Shown one piece after another: positions 1-7,596 of a DNA stretch of 22,445 nucleotides. The position numbers and the translations under genes were made by a program. The stretch is from Oscillospiraceae bacterium (GTDB lineage Bacteria > Bacillota > Clostridia > Oscillospirales > Oscillospiraceae), in the NCBI GenBank assembly GCA_016290695.1, contig JAEEUX010000005.1, forward strand, positions 1 through 22,445. The letters run 5' to 3'. Position 1 is the stretch's first letter. Every line of letters starts with the position of its first letter. The notes under the pieces are model-generated. The model was not told the origin of the DNA. It saw only the letters and a program-made list of their open reading frames with translations, and ran no database searches.

Positions 1-11
1 AGGAGCGCGTT

Positions 12-623
12 ATGGCAAGGGACAAGGAGCTGCATCACGAAAACATAATATCGGCGGCGACGGCTGAGTTTCTGGAGCATGGCTTCAAGGACGCCTCCAT
101 GCGGCGCATCGCCTCCGCCGTGGGGATGAGCGTTTCCGGGCTTTACAAGCATTTTGCAGGCAAGGAGGAGATGTTCTCCGCCCTCGTCGAGCCCGCTTAT
201 CAGGGGCTGATGGCTCTTTACAGCCGCGAGGTCGACAGCCAGATGGAGGTCGTCAGAGCCGGGAATCTGAGCGTTTGGGACAACGGTAAGGACGCAAGGC
301 TCACCGTAACTTACGTTTACGAGCATCTGGACGCCTTCCGCCTCATGATATGCAAGGCGCAGGGGACGAAATACGAAACTTTCCTGCATGATTTCGCGGT
401 TCTTGAGGAGCAAACCGTCCTTTATTTCATGAACGCCGTGAAAAGCCGGGGATTCAAGCTGAAAGATTTCAGCGAAAAGGAGCTGCACCTTCTCATAACG
501 GTAAATATCAATGCCATTTTTCAGACGGTGGAGCATGGCTTCAGCCTCGAGGAAGCGCTGCATTACGCCGATACGCTCGACAGGTTTTTCTCTGCGGCGT
601 GGAAGGAATTTTTCGGATATTAA
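12..623 (+). CDS. TetR/AcrR-family transcriptional repressor (first of two)
   Basis: A 203-residue protein with the TetR layout: an N-terminal DNA-binding three-helix domain (helix-turn-helix about residues 29-48, ending in the typical GLYKHF recognition-helix/helix-4 segment followed by GKEEMF) and a divergent, all-helical C-terminal ligand/dimer domain (about 60-203). An AGGAG ribosome binding site lies 6 bases before the ATG at the very start of the window, so its promoter is outside. The gene ends in its own terminator, and is followed by a palindromic operator and the ABC pair at 700-4204, which it most likely represses. The C-terminal half shares the motif region FRLM...GTKY with FRLL...GTRY of the second TetR at 4384, so the two are related. 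The inducing ligand cannot be told from sequence; a metal chelate or the transported substrate is an inference from context. Confidence 0.93.
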   Translation: MARDKELHHENIISAATAEFLEHGFKDASMRRIASAVGMSVSGLYKHFAGKEEMFSALVEPAYQGLMALYSREVDSQMEVVRAGNLSVWDNGKDARLTVTYVYEHLDAFRLMICKAQGTKYETFLHDFAVLEEQTVLYFMNAVKSRGFKLKDFSEKELHLLITVNINAIFQTVEHGFSLEEALHYADTLDRFFSAAWKEFFGY

Positions 624-658
624 CGCCTTCAGGCTCCCGCTGCACGAAGGCGTTTTTT
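622..658 (+). terminator. Rho-independent terminator of the first tetR
   Basis: A perfect 9-bp stem (AACGCCTTC at 622-630 with GAAGGCGTT at 646-654) runs into a T-rich tail of six Ts. It starts inside the TAA stop region and separates the repressor from the ABC operon, so the ABC genes need their own promoter or readthrough. Confidence 0.85.
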
Positions 659-669
659 ATCAAATATAG

Positions 670-685
670 GTTAGTTATATCTAAC
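670..685. promoter_or_regulatory. Probable TetR operator upstream of ABC pair 1
   Basis: The inverted repeat GTTAG-N6-CTAAC (670-674 and 681-685) sits between the terminator of the first tetR and the GGGAGG ribosome binding site (687-692) of the ABC gene. The same half-sites with the same 6-base spacing occur at 4346-4361 in front of the second tetR. The ABC promoter must lie in about 655-685; no consensus pair is visible, but TTATAT at 675-680, inside the palindrome, could serve as a -10 box. Repressor binding would then block RNA polymerase directly. Confidence 0.7.
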
Positions 686-699
686 TGGGAGGTAGTTAA

Positions 700-2472
700 A
701 TGGAGAAAGAAAATAATCAGAAGAAGGCCCGAAAACGCGGCTCGCTAAGCTGGGTGATGGAGTTTGCCGGGAGCAGGCGCAGCAGCTACGTCATCAGCGT
801 GATACTGGCTGTATTGAGCGTCCTTTGCGGGTTTATCCCGTATATTTATCTGGCGGGCATCGTAAGAGGGCTGTTTGAACGGACGGCGGATTTTGGCTAC
901 TGCCTTACGCAATGCCTCTGGATGGCGCTGTTCTTCGTCCTGAACCGGCTCCTTCACGCGGCGTCTACGATGACCTCGCATAAGGCGACCTTTGAGGTTC
1001 TGGCGAACATACGGCGGAGACTCACGAAAAAGCTCGCGAAAATGCCGCTCGGCGACGTTCTCGACGAATCCTCGGGAACGTATAAGAACATCATCGTCGA
1101 GCGCGTGGACTCTATCGAGACGACGCTTGCCCACATGATACCTGAGCTTACGTCAAACCTGATAATCCCCTTCGTCGTTCTGGCCTATATGCTTCAGATA
1201 GACTGGCGGCTGACGCTTTTGTCGCTGCTTACGGTTCCGGTGGGCGCGCTTGCCTTCGCGCTGATGATGCGCGGAAGCCAGAAAAACTATGAGAACACCA
1301 TCGTCAAGACAAAGGCTCTCAACGATACCGCCGTCGAATACATCGGCGGAATAGAGGTGATAAAGGCCTTCGGAAAGGCAAAAACGAGCTACGAAAAATT
1401 CGTCACCGCGGCAAAGGAGGGCGCGGACTGCTTCATAGACTGGATGCGGAGCTGCAACCTGTGCCACAGCCTTGCAATGGTCGTTTTGCCCGCGACGCTG
1501 CTGCCGCTCCTCCCCTTCGGCGTATCCTTCTTTATGAAGGGGAGCGTCACCGCGCCGGATCTGCTTATGCTCATCGTTCTCTCGCTGAGTCTTATCACCC
1601 CGTTTGTTATGGCCTCGAGCTATACGGACGAAATAGCGAAAATGGGCACTATTATCGGCGAAGTCGCGAACATTCTTGAAAAGCCGGAGCTCAAAAGACC
1701 CGAAAAGCTCAGCGTTAAGCCGCAGGGCACGGAGATAAGGCTCCAGGACGTCCGCTTTGCCTACAAGGAGAAGGAGGTCCTTCACGGCGTGAGCCTGAGC
1801 ATAAAGGAAGGCACGGTAAACGCCCTCGTCGGCCCCTCCGGCTCGGGCAAATCGACGATAGCGAAGCTCATCGCCTCGTTCTGGGATGTCGGCAGCGGCT
1901 CGATAAGCCTCGGCGGCGTCGATATACGCAATATTCCATTGGAGGATTACCACAAGACCATCGCCTATGTTTCGCAGGATAATTACCTGTTTGATATGAA
2001 CGTGATGGAAAACATACGCCTCGGCAACCCGAAGGCTACGGACGCCGAAGTCGTCGCCGCGGCGAAGGCCTGCGGCTGCCATGACTTTATCATCGGCCTC
2101 GAAAACGGCTACCAGACCGTTTGCGGCGGCTCGGGCAGCCACCTTTCCGGCGGCGAGCGGCAGCGCATTTCCATAGCCCGCGCGATGCTGAAGGACGCGC
2201 CTATAATCATTCTTGACGAGGCGACGGCCTATACCGACCCGGAAAACGAAGCGCTGGTGCAGCGCAGCGTGGCTAAGCTCGTGGCGGGCAGGACGCTCCT
2301 TGTCATAGCCCACAGGCTCTCGACGATAGCTTCCGCCGACCAGATAATCCTTATTAAAGACGGGCGCGTCGACTCCTGCGGAACGCAGAGCGAGCTGCTC
2401 GAAACAAGCGAGCTCTACCGCAGAATGTGGCAGGCTCATATCGAGGCAAAGGAGGGCGAAGAAGATGATTAA
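700..2472 (+). CDS. ABC transporter half, permease-ATPase fusion (IrtA/YbtP-like), pair 1 subunit A
   Basis: A 590-residue half-transporter: six-helix type IV (exporter-fold) membrane domain about residues 25-320, then a nucleotide-binding domain. Walker A GPSGSGKST starts at residue 378, the Q-loop is in AYVSQDN, the signature LSGGE is at 482-486, Walker B aspartate 506 is followed by the catalytic Glu507 of DEAT, and the switch His is 538. All ATPase motifs are intact. It overlaps the next gene by 8 bases and forms a heterodimer with it. The D-loop region TDPENE and the membrane domain resemble the siderophore importers IrtA and YbtP rather than classic drug exporters, though IrtA's siderophore-interaction domain is absent. 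Import of a metal chelate is therefore an inference; drug or peptide export remains possible. Paralogue of the gene at 10185. Confidence 0.9.
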   Translation: MEKENNQKKARKRGSLSWVMEFAGSRRSSYVISVILAVLSVLCGFIPYIYLAGIVRGLFERTADFGYCLTQCLWMALFFVLNRLLHAASTMTSHKATFEVLANIRRRLTKKLAKMPLGDVLDESSGTYKNIIVERVDSIETTLAHMIPELTSNLIIPFVVLAYMLQIDWRLTLLSLLTVPVGALAFALMMRGSQKNYENTIVKTKALNDTAVEYIGGIEVIKAFGKAKTSYEKFVTAAKEGADCFIDWMRSCNLCHSLAMVVLPATLLPLLPFGVSFFMKGSVTAPDLLMLIVLSLSLITPFVMASSYTDEIAKMGTIIGEVANILEKPELKRPEKLSVKPQGTEIRLQDVRFAYKEKEVLHGVSLSIKEGTVNALVGPSGSGKSTIAKLIASFWDVGSGSISLGGVDIRNIPLEDYHKTIAYVSQDNYLFDMNVMENIRLGNPKATDAEVVAAAKACGCHDFIIGLENGYQTVCGGSGSHLSGGERQRISIARAMLKDAPIIILDEATAYTDPENEALVQRSVAKLVAGRTLLVIAHRLSTIASADQIILIKDGRVDSCGTQSELLETSELYRRMWQAHIEAKEGEEDD

Positions 2473-4204
2473 AACGCTCAAGCAGTTCTTTGGTTTCTGC
2501 AACAGGAAGGACCGCAACAAGCTGTACCTCGCGATAGTTTTAGGCGTCGTGCGCGCCATATTCGCCGCGCTTCGCATCACGGCAATAGCCGCCGTCGTGC
2601 AGGGACTTATAGATGGGAACATGACTTCGCGGCATATCTGGATCTCGCTCGGGATAATGCTCGTCTCCGTGCTGGGCCAGGTTGCGATAAACCTTAAAAC
2701 CACCATGCTGCAATGCGAGGCGGGCTACCATTCCTGCGCCCAGAAGCGCATCGAGATAGCCGAGCACCTGAGATACCTCCCGATGGGCTTTTTCAACAAA
2801 AACTCTCTCGGCGCCATCACGAACGTTACTACGAACACCATGGAGGCTCTCGCCGACATAGCCACCCGCATCGTGATGATAACCACGCAGGGCATCCTGA
2901 CCACCGCGGTTATTGCCTGCTTCGTCTTCGCCTTCGATTGGCGCATCGGCATAGTCCTGCTCGCCGGCATATTACTCTATGTATGCTTCAACGCCGTGAT
3001 GCAGCGCGCCGTCCGCCCCGCCGCGCCGAGAAAGCAGCGCGCCGACGAGGAGCTTGTGGCGCAGGTGATAGAATACGTCCAGGGTATTGCCGAGGTCAAG
3101 AATTATTCGATGACCGACGACGCGGCGAAGAAGCTCGAGGCAGCTATCAGGGAAAAGCAGGCCTCGGATACGAGCATGGAGTTCAAGGTCGTGCCCTGGG
3201 TAACGGTGCAGAATATAGTCACGAAGCTGACGGGCGTAGCCATGTCCGTTCTGAGCCTCAAGCTGTATTTTGACGGCTCCATGCCGCTGCTTTACTGCAT
3301 AATGATGATGGTGTCGTCCTTCATGGTGTACGAAAGCCTCGATTCCATGAGCGCCTTCACTTCGCTCCTCCGCACGGTAAGGATCTCCGTCGCCAAGACG
3401 AAGGAAATCCTCGATATGCCGCCCATGGATATAGACGGCGACGACATAAGCCCCGAAAACAGGGACATCGAGCTTAAAAACGTGGGCTTTTCCTACGATA
3501 AGCGCAAAATCATCGACGGCGTGAGCCTTCACATCCCGGAAAAGAGCACGACGGCCTTCGTCGGCCCCTCCGGCGGCGGAAAAACTACGCTCTGCCACCT
3601 TATGGCGCGCTTCTGGGACGTTCAGGAGGGCGAGGTTACGCTCGGCGGCAGGAACGTGAAGGATTACAGCTTCGATTCTCTTATGAAGAATTTCAGCTTT
3701 GTGTTCCAAAACGTGTATCTTTTTGAGGATACCGTAGCCAACAACATCCGCTTCGGAGAGCCGGACGCGCCGATGGAGCGCGTTATCGAGGCCGCGAAAA
3801 AGGCTAAATGCCATGATTTCATCATGTCGCTTCCAAAGGGCTACGATACCGTTATCGGCGAGGGCGGAGCCAGCCTATCCGGCGGCGAAAAGCAGAGGAT
3901 TTCCATCGCCAGAGCCATTATGAAGGACGCGCCGATAATCATTCTGGACGAAGCCACGGCGAACGTAGACCCGGAGAACGAGGCGGAGCTGACGGCGGCG
4001 ATTGAAGCGCTCACGAAGGAAAAAACCATCATCATGATAGCGCACCGCCTGAAAACCGTCCGCAACGCTGACCGCATCTTCGTCATCGACAGGGGTAGAA
4101 TTTCCCAGGCCGGAACGCACGAGGAGCTTATGAGCCGCGCCGGCATCTACAAAAGCTTCGTGGAGGGCCGCAGGGAGGCTGCCTCCTGGAAGCTCGCCGG
4201 ATAA
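2465..4204 (+). CDS. ABC transporter half, permease-ATPase fusion (IrtB/YbtQ-like), pair 1 subunit B
   Basis: A 579-residue partner of the preceding gene. Its ATG lies inside the upstream gene's end and has an AGGAGGG ribosome binding site at about 2450, so the two are translationally coupled. The membrane domain covers about residues 15-310 and contains the coupling-helix segment MGFF. The ATPase domain has Walker A GPSGGGKTT from residue 367 (a Gly replaces the usual Ser or Ala in the loop), signature LSGGEKQR from 471, Walker B Asp495 with catalytic Glu496, and switch His527. The paired subunit A also has canonical residues, so both ATP sites of the heterodimer should be active. This differs from heterodimeric exporters with one degenerate site. 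A GC-rich hairpin follows at 4236. Confidence 0.9.
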   Translation: MIKTLKQFFGFCNRKDRNKLYLAIVLGVVRAIFAALRITAIAAVVQGLIDGNMTSRHIWISLGIMLVSVLGQVAINLKTTMLQCEAGYHSCAQKRIEIAEHLRYLPMGFFNKNSLGAITNVTTNTMEALADIATRIVMITTQGILTTAVIACFVFAFDWRIGIVLLAGILLYVCFNAVMQRAVRPAAPRKQRADEELVAQVIEYVQGIAEVKNYSMTDDAAKKLEAAIREKQASDTSMEFKVVPWVTVQNIVTKLTGVAMSVLSLKLYFDGSMPLLYCIMMMVSSFMVYESLDSMSAFTSLLRTVRISVAKTKEILDMPPMDIDGDDISPENRDIELKNVGFSYDKRKIIDGVSLHIPEKSTTAFVGPSGGGKTTLCHLMARFWDVQEGEVTLGGRNVKDYSFDSLMKNFSFVFQNVYLFEDTVANNIRFGEPDAPMERVIEAAKKAKCHDFIMSLPKGYDTVIGEGGASLSGGEKQRISIARAIMKDAPIIILDEATANVDPENEAELTAAIEALTKEKTIIMIAHRLKTVRNADRIFVIDRGRISQAGTHEELMSRAGIYKSFVEGRREAASWKLAG

Positions 4205-4235
4205 GCGTAAAGCAACGATAAATCGAAAAAAGTCT

Positions 4236-4265
4236 GAGCCGCGCCGGATCCCTTCGGCGCGGCTC
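4236..4265 (+). terminator. Probable terminator of ABC pair 1
   Basis: An 11-bp GC-rich perfect stem (GAGCCGCGCCG at 4236-4246 with CGGCGCGGCTC at 4255-4265) with an 8-base loop lies 32 bases after the stop codon. The tail GTTCGTTTCC is only moderately T-rich, so efficiency is uncertain; an A-run before the stem could make it act on both strands. Confidence 0.6.
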
Positions 4266-4270
4266 GTTCG

Positions 4271-4292
4271 TTTCCGCACTTCGTTATTTTTG
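4271..4292 (+). repeat. 22-bp intergenic element, copy 1
   Basis: This AT-rich stretch ending in GTTATTTTTG matches 5015-5036 at 19 of 22 positions; all three differences are C/T. It lies 5 bases behind a terminator hairpin and upstream of the -35 box of the second tetR. Function unknown. Confidence 0.4.
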
Positions 4293-4314
4293 CTGCAAAA
4301 AATTAATTTATTGC

Positions 4315-4343
4315 TTGACAGGAAAAATCGCAGTTGTTATAAT
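4315..4343 (+). promoter_or_regulatory. Consensus sigma-A promoter of the second tetR
   Basis: TTGACA (4315-4320) and TATAAT (4338-4343) are separated by exactly 17 bases: a perfect housekeeping promoter. Transcription should start near 4350, inside the palindrome at 4346-4361, so the gene is strong but probably autorepressed. Confidence 0.92.
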
Positions 4344-4345
4344 GT

Positions 4346-4361
4346 GTTAGTCAAAACTAAC
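4346..4361. promoter_or_regulatory. Probable TetR operator at the start of the second tetR transcript
   Basis: GTTAG-N6-CTAAC, extendable to GTTAGT-N4-ACTAAC, covers the predicted transcription start just after the TATAAT box. It matches the half-sites and spacing of 670-685. The position is classic for autorepression by a TetR protein. Confidence 0.75.
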
Positions 4362-4383
4362 CTACTGGCTGCCGAGGTGCTGT

Positions 4384-4977
4384 ATGAACTCGAAAAGCTT
4401 TGATATTCGCGCCGCGCTCCTCAAAAGCGGGAAGGAGCAGTTCCTTCTGCACGGCTTCGAGGGGGCCTCGCTGCGCACGATATGCAGGGAGGCGGGCGTG
4501 ACTACCGGCGCCTTTTACGCATATTTCGATAAAAAGGACGCGCTGTTTGCCGCCATTGTGGAGCCCATGCTCGAGCGCTTCCGCGTTATGTATAACGGCG
4601 TTATAGGCCGCGCCATGGCGGACGTTAAGAATAACTGCGGCAACGAGCTGGAGGCTATCGAGTTCATCTGCGCGCACAGGGACGAATTCCGCCTGCTGTT
4701 TGACTGCTCCGGCGGGACGCGGTATTCCGGCTTTCGCGAGAGGCTGCTTGACGGCCTGTTTTTCCCCAGCTACAAGGCCTGCTTCGACAGCCTTGCGGGG
4801 AGGCCCGTTGACGCCGGGATAGTCCGGCTCTTTGTGCGCATCAAATTCACGCAGTATATGGAGCTTGTTTACGGAGGGTACACAATGGAAGAAATACGCC
4901 GCCTTATACGGCAGTACGCCGCCTTTACCGAGGCGGGTTATATGAGACTGATAGATGAAATCAAAATAGCGCCTTAA
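4384..4977 (+). CDS. TetR/AcrR-family transcriptional repressor (second of two)
   Basis: A 197-residue TetR protein. The helix-turn-helix (about residues 29-48, with TTGAFYAYF then DKKDALF) resembles that of the first repressor, consistent with the shared operator half-sites. The C-terminal domain (about 60-197) is of the same general type and contains FRLL and GGTRYSGF. A GAGGTG ribosome binding site precedes the ATG. It is driven by the consensus promoter at 4315 with an operator over the start site. It ends in a strong terminator, after which the seven-gene transporter run begins 80 bases downstream. Likely role: control of its own gene and, directly or by sharing sites with the first repressor, of one or both ABC loci. 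The ligand is unknown. Confidence 0.93.
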   Translation: MNSKSFDIRAALLKSGKEQFLLHGFEGASLRTICREAGVTTGAFYAYFDKKDALFAAIVEPMLERFRVMYNGVIGRAMADVKNNCGNELEAIEFICAHRDEFRLLFDCSGGTRYSGFRERLLDGLFFPSYKACFDSLAGRPVDAGIVRLFVRIKFTQYMELVYGGYTMEEIRRLIRQYAAFTEAGYMRLIDEIKIAP

Positions 4978-5007
4978 CTCCCGGCCCTGTACGGCCGGGA
5001 GTTTTTT
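4978..5007 (+). terminator. Rho-independent terminator of the second tetR
   Basis: A perfect 9-bp stem (CTCCCGGCC 4978-4986, GGCCGGGAG 4993-5001) with loop CTGTAC is followed by six Ts. It begins directly after the stop codon. The importer genes behind it therefore need a separate promoter in 5008-5050, or depend on readthrough; I see no consensus promoter there. Confidence 0.92.
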
Positions 5008-5014
5008 ATAACAG

Positions 5015-5036
5015 TTTTCGCATTTTGTTATTTTTG
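5015..5036 (+). repeat. 22-bp intergenic element, copy 2
   Basis: This is the second copy of the element at 4271-4292 (19/22 identical), again a few bases behind a terminator hairpin. It lies between TetR2's terminator and the GGTGAGG ribosome binding site of the permease gene, where a promoter or control site would be expected. TAACA at 5009-5013 and TGTTA at 5026-5030 also form a weak inverted repeat overlapping it. Confidence 0.4.
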
Positions 5037-5056
5037 ATTCTCATGGTGAGGTTTTT

Positions 5057-5986
5057 ATGAAACGCTATATTTCGCATCGTATTTTAATGTTTTTCCTTGT
5101 TCTGGCGGGGGTCAGCGTCCTGAGCTTCGCGCTTATCGGGCTCTTCGGGCGCGACCCGGCGGAGATCATCGCGCGCAGGACGAATATCAACGCTAGCTAT
5201 GAGCAAATCGAAGCCGTGCGGCAAAGCATGGGGCTGGATAAACCGCTGCCCGCGCGCTACGCCGCGTGGATCGCCGGGCTTTTTCGCGGCGATGTCGGTA
5301 TTTCAATATATACCTTCAAGCCCGTTATGGAGGATCTCGCGCAGTGCTTTCCCGTTTCCGCGGCGCTCGTGGGGCTGTCTCTTGCGTGGGTGATAATCAT
5401 TTCCGTGCCCGTAAGCCTTATCTGCGCGCGTCGCCCCGACGGCGCGGCGGACCATTTCGTCCGCGTTGCAAGCGTCGTGGGGATGAGCTTTCCCACCTTT
5501 TGGCTCGGCTTTCTGCTGCTTATTTCCTTCGCCGTGAAAAGGCCGATTTTCACCGTGCTGCCCGCGCCGGGGATAAAGGGCTACATACTTCCGTCCTTCG
5601 CGCTGTCCGTGCCGATTTTTTCGGGCTTCATCCGCGTTTTCCGCGCTTCGCTCCTGAAGGAAATGGGCTCTGAATACGCCGACTTTGCGCGGGCAAGGGG
5701 GCTCGGCCGCGGGCGCATACTCACGCATCACGCGCTGCGAAACGCGCTTCCGCCCGTCGTGACGATGCTGTGCCAGTACCTCGGTTACCTCTTTGCGGGC
5801 GGCGCTGTGGTGGAGAACGTATTCAGCCTGAACGGGCTGGGAACTTACCTCGTCGGCTGCGTCGCCTCGGCGGATTCCACCTCCGTTGCGACCTGCGCAG
5901 TGATCGTGGCGGCGATATTCGTGCTGGCAAATCTCGCAGGCGACTTTGTTAACCGCCTGCTCTGCCCGTGGACGGTAAGGAGCTGA
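5057..5986 (+). CDS. ABC importer permease, NikB/DppB type
   Basis: A 309-residue inner-membrane permease, close to the usual 300-340 residues of the family. An N-terminal membrane helix (about residues 9-29) is followed by the family's periplasmic-side segment with GLDKPLPARYAAW and then five further hydrophobic helices. The cytoplasmic EAA loop that docks the ATPase starts near residue 206 (EYADFARARGLG) and is followed by HHALRNALPP and the VENVFSLNGLG motif typical of DppB/NikB. It is the first gene of a five-gene importer set (permeases, two ATPases, binding lipoprotein). A GGTGAGG ribosome binding site precedes the ATG. The family moves nickel chelates, dipeptides, oligopeptides and opine-type metallophores; sequence alone does not fix the substrate. 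Confidence 0.92.
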   Translation: MKRYISHRILMFFLVLAGVSVLSFALIGLFGRDPAEIIARRTNINASYEQIEAVRQSMGLDKPLPARYAAWIAGLFRGDVGISIYTFKPVMEDLAQCFPVSAALVGLSLAWVIIISVPVSLICARRPDGAADHFVRVASVVGMSFPTFWLGFLLLISFAVKRPIFTVLPAPGIKGYILPSFALSVPIFSGFIRVFRASLLKEMGSEYADFARARGLGRGRILTHHALRNALPPVVTMLCQYLGYLFAGGAVVENVFSLNGLGTYLVGCVASADSTSVATCAVIVAAIFVLANLAGDFVNRLLCPWTVRS

Positions 5987-5989
5987 GCC

Positions 5990-6805
5990 ATGATAAGAAA
6001 AACCCTGAAAAACCCGCAGGCGATAGTCGGGCTTGTCCTTATTATCGCGGTGCTTCTGGCCGCTGCGCTGGCTCCGCTGCTTGCCCCGCACGCCCCGAAC
6101 GAAACGGATCTGACGAAAAAATTCGCCGAGCCCTGCGCCGATTACCCCTTGGGCGCCGACGAGCTTGGGCGCTGCGAGCTTTCAAGACTGCTCTACGGCT
6201 CGCGCGCTTCGATGAGCATCAGCCTCCCGGTGCTGCTCATCATCGCTCTGCTCGGCCTCGTGCTCGGCACGCTCAGCGCCTGCGGAGGGAAAAGGCTTGA
6301 CGCCGTTCTGAGCTTTGTCTGCGATACCTTCATCGCCTTTCCGCAGCTCGTTATAGCCATCGCCATAATAGGCATCCTCGGCTCGGGCGCGCGTTCGGTA
6401 ATTGTGGCGATAATCGTGGCGATGTGGGCGTGGTTTGCCCGCATGGTGCGCTCCTACGCCATGCTTGAAATGGGCAAGGATTACGTTTTAGCCGCCCGGC
6501 TCGCGGGCTGCGGGACGGCGAAGCTTATTTTTCTGCACCTCATCCCGAACGTTTTGCCGCAGTTTATAGTTTACCTGTCTACCGGCGTCGCCTCCTCTAT
6601 AATCATGGTCTCCGGCTTTGCCTTTCTCGGGCTCGGGCTCGGGCCGGAAACGGCGGAATGGGGCGCGATGCTCAACGGCGCGCGCGGGACGATTTATTCC
6701 CACCCGGAAATGCTCGTATACCCCGGCGCCTGTATTTTGCTGGCTGCGGCGGGCTTCAATCTGTTCGGTGAGGCGCTGCGCGACATTCTGGAGGGTGAAG
6801 CATGA
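5990..6805 (+). CDS. ABC importer permease, NikC/DppC type
   Basis: A 271-residue second permease that should form a heterodimer with the product at 5057. It has the DppC/NikC N-terminus: one membrane helix (about 12-32), then the APHAPNETDLTKKFAEP and HPLG-like YPLGADELGRC segments. The EAA loop begins near residue 160 (EMGKDYVLAARLAGC), and the C-terminal helices include FAFLGLGLGPETAEWG, a family hallmark. Only 3 bases separate it from the upstream stop, with an AAGGAG ribosome binding site in the end of the previous gene. Its end overlaps the ATPase gene by 4 bases (ATGA), so translation is coupled. Confidence 0.92.
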   Translation: MIRKTLKNPQAIVGLVLIIAVLLAAALAPLLAPHAPNETDLTKKFAEPCADYPLGADELGRCELSRLLYGSRASMSISLPVLLIIALLGLVLGTLSACGGKRLDAVLSFVCDTFIAFPQLVIAIAIIGILGSGARSVIVAIIVAMWAWFARMVRSYAMLEMGKDYVLAARLAGCGTAKLIFLHLIPNVLPQFIVYLSTGVASSIIMVSGFAFLGLGLGPETAEWGAMLNGARGTIYSHPEMLVYPGACILLAAAGFNLFGEALRDILEGEA

Positions 6806-7596
6806 AGGAACTGAATGTAAAAGAGCTTTCCATACGGCTTAAGGATGACTGCTCGCTGCTTGTAGACCGCCTTTCCTTCCGCGTCGGAAGCGGGGAAAGC
6901 CTTATACTTCTCGGGCAGTCCGGCTGCGGGAAAAGCGTGAGCTGCCGCGCCGTGATGGGGCTTTTGAGCAGGCGCTTCCGGGTAGACGGGAGCATCTGCT
7001 TCGACGGGACGGAGCTGCGCGGCCTGCCGGAACGATGGCGGGCGGATTATTACGGCAAGCGTATTGCCCTCGTCCCGCAAAACCCGATGACGGCGCTGAA
7101 CCCCTCCGTAAAGATTGGGAAACAGATGGACGAAACGCTGCGGCTGCACACAAGGCTCGGCAAGGCGCAGCGGCGCGAGCGAATAGAAAAGGCGCTGACG
7201 GACGCGGGTCTCGCGGACACGGAGCGCGTATGCGCGTCGCGCCCCGGAATGCTTTCCGGCGGGATGCTGCAGCGCGTGCTGATAGCCATTGCGCTGAGCA
7301 CGGACGCGGAGCTCGTTATCGCCGACGAGCCCACGACGGCGCTCGACGTAGTGCACCGCAACGAAATCGTCGACGTTTTTGCGCGGCTGCGTGACGGCGG
7401 CGCGGCCCTGCTTTTCGTAACGCATGATTTTGCCGCGGCGCTGCGTCTCGGCGGAGACGTGATGGTGATGCGCGAGGGGAGGATCGTCGAGCGGGGGAGC
7501 ACGCGCGAGGTCTATGCTTCGCCGCGGCACGAATATACCAGGGCTCTCGTAAGAGCCTCTTCGTTATCCAAAGGAGCGAGCCATGCTGATAGCTGA
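6802..7596 (+). CDS. ABC importer ATPase, NikD/DppD type
   Basis: A 264-residue ATP-binding subunit on the inner face of the membrane. Walker A GQSGCGKS is at residues 38-45, followed by the family's Q-loop ALVPQNPMTALNP. The signature LSGGMLQR starts at 151, Walker B Asp175 is followed by catalytic Glu176 (ADEPTTALD), and the switch His is 208. The ending HEYTRALV is the start of the oligopeptide/nickel C-terminal extension, but the long extension of DppD/OppD is absent, so the length fits NikD (254 in E. coli) better. It overlaps both neighbours (4 and 14 bases). It should pair with the next gene as the heterodimeric motor. Confidence 0.92.
   Translation: MKELNVKELSIRLKDDCSLLVDRLSFRVGSGESLILLGQSGCGKSVSCRAVMGLLSRRFRVDGSICFDGTELRGLPERWRADYYGKRIALVPQNPMTALNPSVKIGKQMDETLRLHTRLGKAQRRERIEKALTDAGLADTERVCASRPGMLSGGMLQRVLIAIALSTDAELVIADEPTTALDVVHRNEIVDVFARLRDGGAALLFVTHDFAAALRLGGDVMVMREGRIVERGSTREVYASPRHEYTRALVRASSLSKGASHADS

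Noticed and set aside
1153..2706. Long open frame (517 codons) on the minus strand opposite ABC pair 1
   Set aside because: It lies entirely against two well-supported genes, has no recognisable domain or ribosome binding site, and its composition is that of a GC-rich antisense frame.
700..4204. ABC pair 1 called outright as a multidrug exporter
   Set aside because: Drug exporters share this fold, but intact ATP sites in both halves, the IrtAB/YbtPQ-like text and linkage to an importer make chelate import at least as likely; left open rather than asserted.
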